From a bacterium SCSIO 12741 (lineage in GTDB: Bacteria > Bacteroidota > Bacteroidia > Flavobacteriales_G > Salibacteraceae), in the NCBI GenBank assembly GCA_024398055.1, contig CP073749.1:1736594-1800593 (forward strand): 64,000 nt of DNA. The letters run 5' to 3'. Position numbers and translations under genes: made by a program. Shown here in pieces: positions 41,701-50,712 of the stretch. Under the pieces are notes generated by a model, which did not search any database, had not been told where the DNA came from, and worked only from the letters and a program-made list of their open reading frames with translations. The stretch's first letter is position 1. The number at the start of each line of letters is the position of its first letter.

Positions 41701-43191
41701 TCGGTTCAGCTGGATTTTGTCCTTGCGGCCAATGTCTCGAATATTGAGGTTGTCCACCTGAAGATTCCCGATAAAGAGGCTATCGAGTAGAACGGGTGTA
41801 ACCCGACGAGCCATCAACTTTCGGTTTTGGTTGTTACCGGGTTTAATTTCAAAGGCATTACAGCTCAGTACCTTGGTGATGCTTGAATAGTTTAAGCTTC
41901 CGGTTTTTACGTGGTAGTTTTCCTGAGGAATCTCGTAGTGAAACTCATCAATACCCACTCGGATGTTTCGTTGAATTTTGGACAAATCGGGAGCATTAAA
42001 CAGCTGACTATCCAGCATAAGCTCGGTAACCTGAAGGTCAATTCCCTTAAACAGGTAGTTCTTTTCCTGTCCTTTGGCTTTATGATCCAGGGCCACTGTA
42101 CCGTCTTCAAGTTTCAAGCGATGGATGACCAACTCCTCCAGAGTATTCTTCAGCAGTGTATTAACCACCATTCTCGCCGTTTTTTCGGTAAGAGAGTCCT
42201 GGGCGGTGGTGTCCTTTGGAGTTTGGGTCAATTGAATTTTGAGCGCTGGCCGGTTGATCAGAAGCTCATTTACTTCTACCACATTTTCCAGATAGGCTTG
42301 TACAAAGTCAATTTTATCCAGCTTAAACTCGGGAACATACAAGTTGATCTGCCGAATGGAATCGGGAAGTGAGTCGACAACGGGCTCAATTTTGAAATTG
42401 TAGAATTCCAGTTTTCTATCCGTGGTGGACAGGAAAAAACGGGAAAACGACATTTGGTGAATTGAATCGGGAAGAAGGAAGGTTTGTCCCTTGGAGTTGA
42501 GCTCAAAATCTTCAGTAAACATGAGCTTTTCGTCCTCATCCATGATATTCTCCGAAACTTCAAAATCCCGAATTCGGAAGGAAAACGAATTGAACCGAAA
42601 GACTTTGTGAAAATCTTTGGTCTGCAGGTAGTAGGCCATTTTTGCATCCTCTACCGCCACATCCCGTAGCTTAAATACATTGAGGTACTGCGTGACCACC
42701 CGATAGAGATCCCCAGACATCTTGGCGATTTTGATCTCCGTTTTTTTCACCCGCTTGTTGAGCACCTTAATCGTCGGCTGCTTAATCGTAGCTGACTTGA
42801 TATCAAGCTGATTGTTGAGGAAGATTTCCCATTCGCGATCCAGCTTGAGTTCCAATTCTTCCACCGAAATACCATAGTGAAATTGGTTTTTTACCAGTGA
42901 AGTATCAAAGTCTACCAGGGAGGTTGTATCCTTGGGATAGTAGTGGAAATCGTAGAGACGGAGGGTCTGGGTAAAAATGTTGAAGCGTAATTTTTTATAC
43001 CTCAAGTGGTATTTTCCTTGCGTTTGCTCATCCACCATGTCGGTTAAAATCTCCCGAACCAATTGGTCGGTGTAGTGGTGGAAAACCCGCTGTAAGGGTA
43101 GGATTAATGCGGCACACAGGATTAATATGGCTCCTGTAAGAATGATCCAGTATCGTTTTTTGAGCTTGGGAAACTTGGGGATACGCGCCAC
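38770..43191 (-). CDS. Very large AsmA-like membrane-anchored protein
   Basis: 1473 residues. One N-terminal transmembrane helix (~14-34, YWIILTGAILILCAALILP) follows a basic cytoplasmic start. The rest is repetitive beta-strand sequence with recurring 'LxLxDLxLxxxx' and 'RLxLxxPxLDI' patterns such as VEELELKLDREWEIF, GLRLYEARKNGRLKLDRLHL and IMRLLYENLHVEF, as in AsmA/TamB/DUF748-type repeating beta-groove proteins that span the periplasm and are thought to carry lipids between membranes. The C-terminus is a short highly charged Arg/Glu tail (~1435-1473). Localisation: inner membrane anchored, periplasmic. No enzymatic motif. It is divergent from aroA with a 78-base gap. The AsmA-like assignment is by architecture and pattern, not by a named domain. 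Confidence 0.72.
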   Translation of the reverse strand: MARIPKFPKLKKRYWIILTGAILILCAALILPLQRVFHHYTDQLVREILTDMVDEQTQGKYHLRYKKLRFNIFTQTLRLYDFHYYPKDTTSLVDFDTSLVKNQFHYGISVEELELKLDREWEIFLNNQLDIKSATIKQPTIKVLNKRVKKTEIKIAKMSGDLYRVVTQYLNVFKLRDVAVEDAKMAYYLQTKDFHKVFRFNSFSFRIRDFEVSENIMDEDEKLMFTEDFELNSKGQTFLLPDSIHQMSFSRFFLSTTDRKLEFYNFKIEPVVDSLPDSIRQINLYVPEFKLDKIDFVQAYLENVVEVNELLINRPALKIQLTQTPKDTTAQDSLTEKTARMVVNTLLKNTLEELVIHRLKLEDGTVALDHKAKGQEKNYLFKGIDLQVTELMLDSQLFNAPDLSKIQRNIRVGIDEFHYEIPQENYHVKTGSLNYSSITKVLSCNAFEIKPGNNQNRKLMARRVTPVLLDSLFIGNLQVDNLNIRDIGRKDKIQLNRIKLDQPWVRMAIDTSFFNLPDSVRKKRRPSTEFLPIDTLLCRMLQVDRGKLEVRNARVPSEKFGELNKLNLWLEDLSLNDFLSNQVKPEYWLQKTSLDAGKAELTIPGVIEGLSWGQVGYDKNKEQFYTYGLQYAVEDKYRSLNLNFPEVQIKVENPAGLLRDSTKKFGSIRLVEPRLEIRDSIRQKKSGSLELPFLALSTDSLEVIDGYYKRTYRNRVEQFIKGVDIESGVTQFAKEDGKPLDWSIHNLGISFDQSNILIDNRRHRLRTGRCTYSKQDSLFYLDNIRINPLRGIRGDSSHPLVKARIGYANFETLFAGTNTALDTIQSGEIHFCEADLEVDLFTGGKAQGGKNLFELHQWLEDVTGIERLSYDALSLENANLKARIHSQKDPKKNWLLTIDQYDITSQGFEVNRNINHSDKNLFYAKDFTMRAYGIQQVFPDSTDYLNLDELFYSTENHYLKLSNTRFGYLVKDGKSGERRFYVETTVPGLEMEGLRLYEARKNGRLKLDRLHLTNPILDITQFHRNSETVSRELDVDRGFEQDSLAVDKLLLQELKLEKGFITWHFDDTTRDAIRINHLHVDGNDLALDPSGESKLPQFDALKISFGDFRHDVLKDYFNLHLDSFNLNTRSEELLLEGIRLDPNYGIFEFGQVAGWEKSRLEMYLNRVKVSGLQTKKLLYDQEFRAELVSADSLWIRNFKDKRLGMIERNMALPVPGLQRLPLTVQVDSAELKGGVVTHMQLSKNGVKPGKIILTDLKGTVSNITNDPKLIEKNGTMQAVASTKLMGEGLIEAVIRFDLSDSMGTYTTDATIGAFDATSLNPFTEHTAFIRIKSGQVNESEASFRSNDEYSIGNMRLLYENLHVEFLNRKNPEHKGMGLAMKSFLANQIVNTKNPHLFITKKGDIYYVRDTTRVIFDYLTKSAMSGVVSSVGVRSNRKYIRKVKKEQLRRERAIRRREDEEEEESGEASPTTPE

Positions 43192-43269
43192 TATACGAAT
43201 GTAAAGTATACACTAAAACGGGGAATAGTTGTCTTTTGGTTTTATTGCATAGCTAATTCTTAATAATAT

Positions 43270-44517
43270 TTGCTGTCCGAAGAATCGAATCCAAGCGTGA
43301 AAATAGTAGCTCCCATATCCCCTTTTGAAGCTGAAATTCAACTTCCGGTTTCCAAGAGTCTGATGAACCGAGCCCTGGTGATTCAGTCCTTGAGCGGAGG
43401 ACGGGTAAAAGTGGCACAGCTACCCGATTCTGACGATACGCAAAAGATGCAGGAAGCCCTCCAAAATGCAAGTGATCATATTCACTGCGGAGATGCAGGA
43501 ACGGTTGCTCGATTTGTATTGGCGGCAGCCTGTACTTGGAACCGCGAAGTGACTCTGGCAGGAACGGAGGCTTTGCAAAAACGGCCTATGGGTCCTTTGG
43601 TAAATGCTCTCCGCCAATTGGGGTTTTCATTGGACTATTTGGGAAAAGAGGGATGCCTGCCAATTCGGATAAATCCCCAAAAAGCAAACGAAATTCGACC
43701 CACTGTCAGTATTCAGGCTGACGTCAGTAGTCAATTTATTACGGCCCTATTACTCATTGCGCCAACGCTTAGCCAAGGCCTTACCCTGCACTTGGAGGGC
43801 GAGCCAGCTTCCCGATCTTACCTGGAAATGACCCTGAATCTGTTGCGTAAAACCGGAATTCAGGTAGAGTGGAAGGGATCCATCATTCGAGTGGAACCGG
43901 GAGCATTTAAAGCTCAAACTTTGACCGTGGAGCGTGATTGGAGCTCGGCTGGTTACGGATTTGAAATGGTGGCTTTATGGCCTGGTAGCAAAATTCAGTT
44001 CCCGGATTTGTCGCTGGATTCCCTGCAAGGAGACACGAAAATGGTTCCCTTATTTCAGCGTTTTGGGGTTATCGTTACTGAAAATGAGAAAGGAGTGCAC
44101 ATTTTCTCCAAAGGCAACGAAACTGCGCAAGTATTCGATTGGGACTTTTCCCTCATTCCAGACCAAGCCCAAACTCTAATGGCCACGCTATGTGGGTTGT
44201 ATCAGGAAGGTTTTTTTAGAGGCCTGCAAACCTTGCCTTTAAAAGAGACCAATCGGATTTCAGCCATGCAAATTGAACTGGCGAAAATTGGAGCTCGTTT
44301 GCGAGAGGAAGGTCAGGGTTGGAAGTTATATCCGGGGCCGGTAACTGATCACACTCCCCATTTTAAGACCTACAACGACCACCGCATGGCCATGAGTCTG
44401 GCCCCATTGGCCTTAACTTTTGGAGAGGTGGAAATAGAAAACCCCGAGGTGGTTCATAAATCCTATCCCGATTACTGGAGGCACTTACAACAAATTGGAT
44501 TCAAGCTTATTTCATGA
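43270..44517 (+). CDS. aroA: 3-phosphoshikimate 1-carboxyvinyltransferase (EPSP synthase)
   Basis: About 415 residues from TTG 43270; GTG 43297, 10 residues later, is an alternative start and no ATG is suitable. Transfers enolpyruvate from PEP to shikimate-3-phosphate, the sixth step to chorismate. Motifs: PVSKSLMNRAL (K29 binding phosphate), GDAGTVARF (PEP site), RPMGPLVNAL, SSQFITALLL, LKETNRISAMQIELAKIGA and YNDHRMAMSLAPLAL. All core residues of the family are visible. The stop overlaps the next start (ATGA at 44514-44517), so translation is coupled to the glutamine amidotransferase that uses chorismate. It is the first gene of an overlapping three-gene operon. Confidence 0.95.
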   Translation: MLSEESNPSVKIVAPISPFEAEIQLPVSKSLMNRALVIQSLSGGRVKVAQLPDSDDTQKMQEALQNASDHIHCGDAGTVARFVLAAACTWNREVTLAGTEALQKRPMGPLVNALRQLGFSLDYLGKEGCLPIRINPQKANEIRPTVSIQADVSSQFITALLLIAPTLSQGLTLHLEGEPASRSYLEMTLNLLRKTGIQVEWKGSIIRVEPGAFKAQTLTVERDWSSAGYGFEMVALWPGSKIQFPDLSLDSLQGDTKMVPLFQRFGVIVTENEKGVHIFSKGNETAQVFDWDFSLIPDQAQTLMATLCGLYQEGFFRGLQTLPLKETNRISAMQIELAKIGARLREEGQGWKLYPGPVTDHTPHFKTYNDHRMAMSLAPLALTFGEVEIENPEVVHKSYPDYWRHLQQIGFKLIS

Positions 44518-45089
44518 AGATACTTCTGCTGGATAACTACGATTCTTTCACCTACAACTTGGTGGACTACCTTGAACAAAATCAGGGCGTATCGGTTACG
44601 GTTATACGCAACGATGAATTAAACCTGGATCAACTGGCTGATTTTGATCGCTTAGTGATTTCTCCTGGGCCCGGATTACCTGAGGAATCTGGAATGCTGA
44701 TGGAGGTGATTGAAAAAGCCCACCAAAGCATGCCCATTTTTGGCGTGTGTTTAGGCCTTCAAGCTTTAGGTATGTTTTTTGGAGCACAATTAGAAAATTT
44801 AGACCAAGTCATTCACGGTGAAAGCTTGCCGATGGAAATATTGGACCACGAGGATCCTTTGTACAAATCCATTCCATCACCTTGCTGGGTAGGTCATTAT
44901 CATTCTTGGGCGTTGGCATCACATACGATTCCAGATGATTTGATCGTTACTGGTAGATCGGAGTCGGGGGTGGTTATGTCTTTCAGGCATCGGGAGCTCC
45001 CTATTTGGGCCGTGCAATTTCATCCCGAGTCGGTGTTGACGCCGCATGGCTTGCAGATGATAAAAAATTGGATTGAAGGGACATCATAA
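44514..45089 (+). CDS. trpG/pabA: Anthranilate/aminodeoxychorismate synthase glutamine amidotransferase subunit
   Basis: 191 residues, class I glutamine amidotransferase. LLLDNYDSFTYNLVDYL at the start, ISPGPGLPEESG, nucleophile C79 in GVCLGLQALG, and the H170/E172 dyad in QFHPES. It supplies ammonia to a TrpE- or PabB-type chorismate-using partner, making anthranilate (tryptophan) or aminodeoxychorismate (folate); sequence alone does not separate the two and no TrpE or PabB is in the window. It overlaps aroA by 4 bases (ATGA) and the next gene by 1 base (TAATG). Chorismate pathway supply and use are thus linked. Confidence 0.93.
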   Translation: MKILLLDNYDSFTYNLVDYLEQNQGVSVTVIRNDELNLDQLADFDRLVISPGPGLPEESGMLMEVIEKAHQSMPIFGVCLGLQALGMFFGAQLENLDQVIHGESLPMEILDHEDPLYKSIPSPCWVGHYHSWALASHTIPDDLIVTGRSESGVVMSFRHRELPIWAVQFHPESVLTPHGLQMIKNWIEGTS

Positions 45090-46420
45090 TGGGAACGGTT
45101 AGGCAAATGATTGGAATTTTTGCCCTGGTGCTGCTGGGGTTAAATTCACTAATTGCCCAATCCGATTCGACTTTTACCCTCTACGGACAAGTGCTCGATA
45201 GCCTTTCCGGGCAAGCCATTCCCTACAGCAACGTGTATGTAAAAAACACGCTAAAAGGAACCCTTACCAATGAGCATGGCCACTTTTACCTCAAAATGAC
45301 CCAGGGGGATAAGAAGGATACACTTCAATTCTCGCTAATGGGTTTTGAACCTTTGGAGATTCCCTTAACTGCCTCAACACCTCAGCCCTTAATGGTTTAC
45401 CTTACACCCTCTCCGGTGCAGCTGAAGGAGGCGATTGTACTTCCCTTGGAGCCCGAAGACTACGTAAAAAAGGCCATTATCAAAATGGCAGAAAACTTCC
45501 CAGATACAGCTTACAATTCAACGCTGTATTACCGCGAAATTTTAAAAGAAAACGAGCATTACAATCAATATACGGAGGCTTTATTGGATGTGTACAACCT
45601 GCCCTATTCAGGAACTCCGAGTGATACGACTCAAATCCGAATAAAGGCGGGTAAGGAATACGACGATCTCAGTGAGATTGAATTTATGCAAGGTTTTGCT
45701 GAGAAGCAGAAAAAGAAGTATTACAAAAAGCAAAAGAAGAAGGGAAACGAGGTGGTGAAGTCTGACGTAAAGGGCTTTACTCCGGAGTTTATCAACCCCT
45801 ATTGGATTTTGGATTCTAATCTGGTGAGAAAACGTCAAATGTTTTTAGACACCAATGATTTTAAGCTGTACGACTACAAGTTTAGCCACATTTCTAAGCT
45901 GGATGATAAACGGGTGATGTGCATCGAGTTTGATCAAAAAGACAAAGTACGAGACCCGCTCTTTGCGGGTACCATTTACCTGGAAGAAGAGTCCTTGGCC
46001 ATTGTTGCCCTGGAATTTCACTTGAGCGAAAAAGGGAAGAAATACCTGATTCCCGGATATGCCAAGCCCGTGATGTGGGCCATGCGGCTAAAAGTTTCCC
46101 CACCGCTGTTTGGTGCCTTTATTCGGAACCGGGAAATCAATGGAAAGTGGTACCTCGAGTACATCAAGTTTACCATGGACGCAGAGCTCACCAAGAAATA
46201 CTACTTCGACGATGATCACCATAGTCGATTTACCGGGGAGCAGATTTTAGTAGTTGTAGATCGTGATTTGGGTGGTGCTGAAACCTTTCCTGCTGAGGAA
46301 ATAGCCTTGAAAACGAAACCGATACGGAAGCAGCTAAAAAAAGACTCCGCCCAAGTAAATTGGACGGAGTATAGCAGGATTCAACCTCCTAAAAACCTGG
46401 AGGAGGGTCAAAAACAATAA
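45089..46420 (+). CDS. Secreted CarboxypepD_reg-like protein
   Basis: 443 residues. Signal peptide ~1-24 (IGIFALVLLGLNSLIAQ), then a carboxypeptidase-regulatory-like beta-sandwich (~30-110): LYGQVLDSLSGQAIPYSNVYVKNT with KGTLTNEHGHFYLKM and LQFSLMGFEP, the form common at the N-terminus of TonB-dependent receptors. The remaining ~330 residues have no barrel or plug; they include a Lys-rich stretch (~200-225, KQKKKYYKKQKKKGNEVV) and a beta-rich region with aromatic strands such as WMKLKVSPPLFGAF-like sequence. Relatives exist as short stand-alone proteins of unknown function in Bacteroidota. It starts inside the stop codon of trpG/pabA, a tight coupling with a metabolic gene that is unexpected for an envelope protein. 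Confidence 0.75.
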   Translation: MGTVRQMIGIFALVLLGLNSLIAQSDSTFTLYGQVLDSLSGQAIPYSNVYVKNTLKGTLTNEHGHFYLKMTQGDKKDTLQFSLMGFEPLEIPLTASTPQPLMVYLTPSPVQLKEAIVLPLEPEDYVKKAIIKMAENFPDTAYNSTLYYREILKENEHYNQYTEALLDVYNLPYSGTPSDTTQIRIKAGKEYDDLSEIEFMQGFAEKQKKKYYKKQKKKGNEVVKSDVKGFTPEFINPYWILDSNLVRKRQMFLDTNDFKLYDYKFSHISKLDDKRVMCIEFDQKDKVRDPLFAGTIYLEEESLAIVALEFHLSEKGKKYLIPGYAKPVMWAMRLKVSPPLFGAFIRNREINGKWYLEYIKFTMDAELTKKYYFDDDHHSRFTGEQILVVVDRDLGGAETFPAEEIALKTKPIRKQLKKDSAQVNWTEYSRIQPPKNLEEGQKQ

Positions 46421-46478
46421 AAATTTATGAGGGTTATTCAACACCCTATGATCGTCTCCGATCTTCGCACACCCAAAA

Positions 46479-46492
46479 CTATGCATGCATAG
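46479..46492. repeat. Perfect 14-bp palindrome between convergent genes
   Basis: CTATGCATGCATAG is fully self-complementary. It lies between the CarboxypepD_reg-like gene and the convergent barrel gene. No promoter is expected here. Confidence 0.5.
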
Positions 46493-46567
46493 CAAAGTGA
46501 GGGTTAAGAAACGGTTATCTCGCCCTTTTTTGCGATCAAATGCAAATACGATGTTTTCGAGGTTTGC

Positions 46568-47164
46568 TTAAAACTGGATGGCAGCTCCCAATTGTACAGC
46601 ACTCATACGTTCGTATCCCACTTCGAGGAAAACGCCAAAATTGGAGTTGAGTTTATACTTGGCTCCAGCGTGAAGTCCAGCAAGAAGACCAAAGTCAGCA
46701 GAGGTTTCCACGATACCTGGAAAAGAGGTTGTTTCATGCAGCTTTTCGGTACGAATTCGCCAGCCCAATGAAAAGCGTCCATAAAGATCCACCTCATCTG
46801 GCACAGGCAAGTAACGGCCCCAGTGAAAAGAAGTGCGAGCTCCGAAATAGTAGTAGCTGTATCTCCAGAAATAGTTGGCATTGACGCCTACATATTTTTG
46901 CGATTGAGACATTCCGTAGCCTACAAAACCACCCACGCTAAGCATGTCGTGAAAGCCAAATTCGGCATTCATAATAAGGGGAGGAACCAAGGTAGATCCC
47001 ACCATTTCATCTCCCAGCCCAACGGAGGGCATCAAATAAATTTCTCCTTTGTTGTGTCCTTTGCTTCGCTGGGCTTTTTGGGTTTCATCCAAGGCATCTG
47101 AGAGCTGAGCCTGTGCGGATAGACCACCAAAAAGGATAAGAATTAATAGACCATAAGTTTTCAT
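46568..47164 (-). CDS. Probable outer-membrane beta-barrel protein
   Basis: 198 residues from ATG 47164 (MKTYGLLILILFGGLSAQAQ is the signal peptide); an ATG 9 bases upstream is possible. After a short polar segment (KAQRSKGHNKGEIYLMPSVG) come alternating strands with glycines and aromatics: FGFHDMLSVGGFVGYGM, VGVNANYFWRYSYYYFGART, YGRFSLGWRI, ADFGLLAGLHAGAKYKL, FGVFLEVGYERM, VQLGAAIQF. The terminal Phe is the classic BamA recognition residue. Family resembles small porin-like or OmpW/outer membrane beta-barrel proteins of Bacteroidota; no substrate can be named. Confidence 0.78.
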   Translation of the reverse strand: MKTYGLLILILFGGLSAQAQLSDALDETQKAQRSKGHNKGEIYLMPSVGLGDEMVGSTLVPPLIMNAEFGFHDMLSVGGFVGYGMSQSQKYVGVNANYFWRYSYYYFGARTSFHWGRYLPVPDEVDLYGRFSLGWRIRTEKLHETTSFPGIVETSADFGLLAGLHAGAKYKLNSNFGVFLEVGYERMSAVQLGAAIQF

Positions 47165-47286
47165 TCCTGTCATTTTTAGGTACTTAAATATCCGCGCGAA
47201 ATCAAGGCAAACTTACAGCAATTGCCTTGGATGAAGGGTACGAAATTTTCCGGATTGCCCGTCTTTTTTACCGGGAAAAACGGAGC

Positions 47287-50200
47287 TTATTCCTTAATCA
47301 AACGAAGGGTTTTTAACTCACCGTCAGACAGGACCTTAAGGGTGTAAGTTCCATTTGCCAGATGCTGAACATTCCACTCCAATCGATCAACTCCACCGGT
47401 TTTGTGCTCCGCAACAACTTTGCCAGAAACGTCTAACAGGGTCAAACTAATCTCTGATTTGGGTGCGCTAAACACTAAGGTGTAAAGGCCGTCTCCCGGG
47501 TTCGGGTAAATGATCAGGTCACCGGCATCAGATTGATCTTCAATCGACAGGAAAGATGTTTTACAAGCTGAGGTGTCTACGCAATTTCCAGCAGTTACTT
47601 CCACAGCATAGCTTCCTCCTTGAGTTGGAGTATACTGTTTGCTTGTTGCGCCGGAAATGGGCGCCCATTGTTGATCGCAGTTCAACCATTGATATTGGGC
47701 AGAGGCTTCCGCTACTTCCATCGTTCCGGATTGTTCGGTTAGGCTTACATCGATTTTCTTCACCTGAACGGTTACCTGGTCCGAACCTACACATTGATTT
47801 ACATCGCGACCTGTTACCGTATAGGTTTGGGTTTCTGTAGGGAAGAAGGGAACGCCATCCTGTACGCCCGAATCCCAGGTGTAGGAAAGGGCTCCAGATC
47901 CGGTGAAAATCACGGACTCGCCTTCGCAAATTTGAGTTTTGTTTACCTGGGCGCTAACCGTCGGTTTAGAAGTACATTCACGGAAAGCATAGGTATATCG
48001 GTAAGTTTCGGTAGTGTCATTGTGGTCGCCAATGGCATAAACCTTAAAAAAGATCCGAGTACCTTCAGGATATCCAGGAATGGCCTGATCACTTTTCCAG
48101 GTGCTATCTTGCTGCAAAGTGAAGCTTATGGTTTTATCCAGTTGAGTGCTGTCTTTCGACCATTTTAGGTAAACCTTACTGAGGTTGCCGGAATAAGAAA
48201 TCATACTTTCCACATCCATAGGCAGGCCTTCAACAGGTTGAAGATCGGTTGGCTTTTCGGTAGGAATAACGGTTAAAATTTTGGGGTAATCCACGCGGTT
48301 TACCAGGGAGGCTTCCCACAATCCTCTTCCCCAGGTTGCGGCTCTTAGGGTGTTGCTTCCGTATTGAATTTCCAGGTCTCTTACCGTTACGCTGGGCAAT
48401 CCTTCGCCAAGCAATTGCCACACGGTGTCTTTCATGGCCTTGTAGTAAACACCAATTTCGCCACCAGCATAGATGTAGTTTTCCGGTGAATGATCGATGA
48501 TCAATGACGAAACAGGAATAGGCGACAAGTTGTAGCTGATGTTTTGCCAGGTTTGCCCCAGGTCGGTAGACATATATACACGGCGGTTGTTATCGTCATG
48601 TCGATCATAGGCGATAAACAGGGTGCTGTCGCGATCGGGGTGGAAGGTGATGGCGGAAATGGAGTAAAAGGTGGGAACGTTGTTGGAAACGTCGGTCATG
48701 GTTTTTCCGCCGTCCATAGAAATCGCTAATTCATCATTTCTAACAAAGGCGAGAATTTGCGTGTTGTTGCTGGCTATGGCGGCCAGTTTTGGAGTTCCCA
48801 CGGCAGATTTGCTAATGATTTGCCAATTGGTTCCAAATTCAGTGGTTTTGTAAACATCGTATCCGATGGAATATACCGTAAATGGATCGTTGGGGTCAAA
48901 AAGCAGTGGAGCGACCCAATCCATGGTTCCCGGGTGGTACCCATTCTCGTAGGACCAGCCTCCATCTTTGGCCCAGTAGCGACGACCATTTTGTACACTT
49001 CCCATTACCCAGTCGGCATTAAGCGGATGAACGAAACATTCCATTCCATCGCCGCCGTACCATTCGACCCATCCGGTGTCGGTACGAACGCTGGTTCCGT
49101 TGTCCTGTGATCCGCAAACGGTATAATCGGCCTGCGATTGGCTTACTCCGGCGCGGTAGTTTTCACGAATTCCCGTACCGTCACTGATCCGTGTCCAGGT
49201 TTTTCCATTGTCGGCACTTTTGGCCAAATAGCCATCCGATCCCACGTAAAAAACGCCATTGATGCAATCCGCAACGCGGGCATCGGCATGGATGTAATTG
49301 GTTTGTCGATTACTGCCCGGACTTCCTGTATTCCAATAGGTAGCTTGAGTAAGCGTTCGTCCACCATCGCTGCTTCTAAACAGGTCTTCGAAACCATAAA
49401 TTATCTTTGAAGTATCTACGTCTGATACGGCGAAACCGCCTCCACCTTCATAGTAAGAAGGTTTACCAATAAACGTATAGCTAACTCCGGCATCTTCCGA
49501 TTTCCACATTCCGCTATGGGAGGCAAACCAAACGCAATCGGGGCACTGGGGGCGGGTAACAAGGGCTACGTCCCGTTGTCCTTTGTTCAGGAGGGTAGTA
49601 GAGCGATTAAAGTTTTGCCCGCCATCCAAAGAGCGGTAAACCCGGTTGTAGCTACTTAAATTGAAGCCTAAACCTCCATAAGCGTAGACAATTTGATCAT
49701 CCGTAGGGTGAAAAGCCAATCGGTTAACAAAGCGTGTGGTGATCTGCGTACGTGTTTGCATTCTATCCGTTGAGCGGTACAAGCCGCCGGAAGTTGCTAC
49801 AAACATGAGGTTAGCGCTATGTGGGCTAAAAACGATGGTGCTCACTCGATCTGATTCCTGAAATCCACCAAAGCTGTTGGATGGATTAAACCAGGTCGTG
49901 TTCCAGGTCATACCACCGTCGGCGGAAAGGTAAACTCCATGAGAATATCCGTTATCCGCATTTCTAACATTGATCCAAACCGAGTCTGGGTTGGTGGGTG
50001 ATACACAAATAACGTCCACCCCACTTGCAGGCAGTGTATCCGTCGTGTTCTGCCAGTTTGTTCCTCCGTCTGTGGTGCGCCAAAAGCCACCACTTCTTGA
50101 TCCAATGTAAATTCTCTGGTCATTTTTAGGGTCTACATAAAAGCACTCCACGCGTCCAATACCAGCGGCGTAATGCAAGGAAATGTTATTGGCATCATAA

Positions 50201-50532
50201 GGGCCTAAATCTTTCCAGGTATTGTTTTGCGAAGATCTACTGGCAGAAGCCGGAAACTCCGATTGGAACTTATGGTAGCCTTTGGAAACGAAGTGAGGAG
50301 ATATTTTAGAACGATCACCTGAAGGAAAGAAGTGACCTTCCTGGCGATATTTCCAGCGTTGATAGGTTTTCCATCCCGATACTTGACCCTGTTCGTCAAA
50401 GTACTTTTCAGCGGAATCTACCACTTCATAAAAGTTGTATCGGTAATCGTTCATCATGTCCTGGTAAGTCTGGGCCAGGGAAACGGTTGACATCAAAAGT
50501 GCCAAGGTTGCAGTAAGCAGAGTAATTTTCAT
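47287..50532 (-). CDS. VPS10-type propeller T9SS-secreted protein
   Basis: 1081 residues and intact, a paralogue of the frameshifted gene at 33219. Signal peptide ~1-20 (MKITLLTATLALLMSTVSLA), then a sortilin-like propeller with Asp boxes (TTDGGTNWQNT, SADGGMTWNTT, SLDGGQNFNRS, SADNGKTWTRI, STDLGQTWQNI) and the conserved GSQDNGTSVRTDTGWVEWYG / GGDGMECFVHP pair, also present in the paralogue (CGYQDNGSTVYRG, GGDGMECAVDP). Around 880-960 an Ig/PKD-like domain (CEGESVIFTGSGALSYTW) and a further small domain (MEVAEASAQYQWLNCDQ) precede the type A T9SS tail (LIIYPNPGDGLYTLVF). Compared with the paralogue it lacks the GEVED and extra PKD domains. Surface function unknown. Confidence 0.9.
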   Translation of the reverse strand: MKITLLTATLALLMSTVSLAQTYQDMMNDYRYNFYEVVDSAEKYFDEQGQVSGWKTYQRWKYRQEGHFFPSGDRSKISPHFVSKGYHKFQSEFPASASRSSQNNTWKDLGPYDANNISLHYAAGIGRVECFYVDPKNDQRIYIGSRSGGFWRTTDGGTNWQNTTDTLPASGVDVICVSPTNPDSVWINVRNADNGYSHGVYLSADGGMTWNTTWFNPSNSFGGFQESDRVSTIVFSPHSANLMFVATSGGLYRSTDRMQTRTQITTRFVNRLAFHPTDDQIVYAYGGLGFNLSSYNRVYRSLDGGQNFNRSTTLLNKGQRDVALVTRPQCPDCVWFASHSGMWKSEDAGVSYTFIGKPSYYEGGGGFAVSDVDTSKIIYGFEDLFRSSDGGRTLTQATYWNTGSPGSNRQTNYIHADARVADCINGVFYVGSDGYLAKSADNGKTWTRISDGTGIRENYRAGVSQSQADYTVCGSQDNGTSVRTDTGWVEWYGGDGMECFVHPLNADWVMGSVQNGRRYWAKDGGWSYENGYHPGTMDWVAPLLFDPNDPFTVYSIGYDVYKTTEFGTNWQIISKSAVGTPKLAAIASNNTQILAFVRNDELAISMDGGKTMTDVSNNVPTFYSISAITFHPDRDSTLFIAYDRHDDNNRRVYMSTDLGQTWQNISYNLSPIPVSSLIIDHSPENYIYAGGEIGVYYKAMKDTVWQLLGEGLPSVTVRDLEIQYGSNTLRAATWGRGLWEASLVNRVDYPKILTVIPTEKPTDLQPVEGLPMDVESMISYSGNLSKVYLKWSKDSTQLDKTISFTLQQDSTWKSDQAIPGYPEGTRIFFKVYAIGDHNDTTETYRYTYAFRECTSKPTVSAQVNKTQICEGESVIFTGSGALSYTWDSGVQDGVPFFPTETQTYTVTGRDVNQCVGSDQVTVQVKKIDVSLTEQSGTMEVAEASAQYQWLNCDQQWAPISGATSKQYTPTQGGSYAVEVTAGNCVDTSACKTSFLSIEDQSDAGDLIIYPNPGDGLYTLVFSAPKSEISLTLLDVSGKVVAEHKTGGVDRLEWNVQHLANGTYTLKVLSDGELKTLRLIKE

Positions 50533-50712
50533 CGTAGCGTCTTAGGGGCATGCAATATAGCCGCCAATAGAACTTCAGAAAGACTGGTTTTAGGAACTCC
50601 CCTTTTCGATTTGCCGACCCTGAATTAGAAAAAGCTAAAGTCACTTTTCCTCATGATTTTAAAAAGAAAGATGAATTGATTTATGCATTAATTTTGTTGA
50701 AATTAAACCGTT

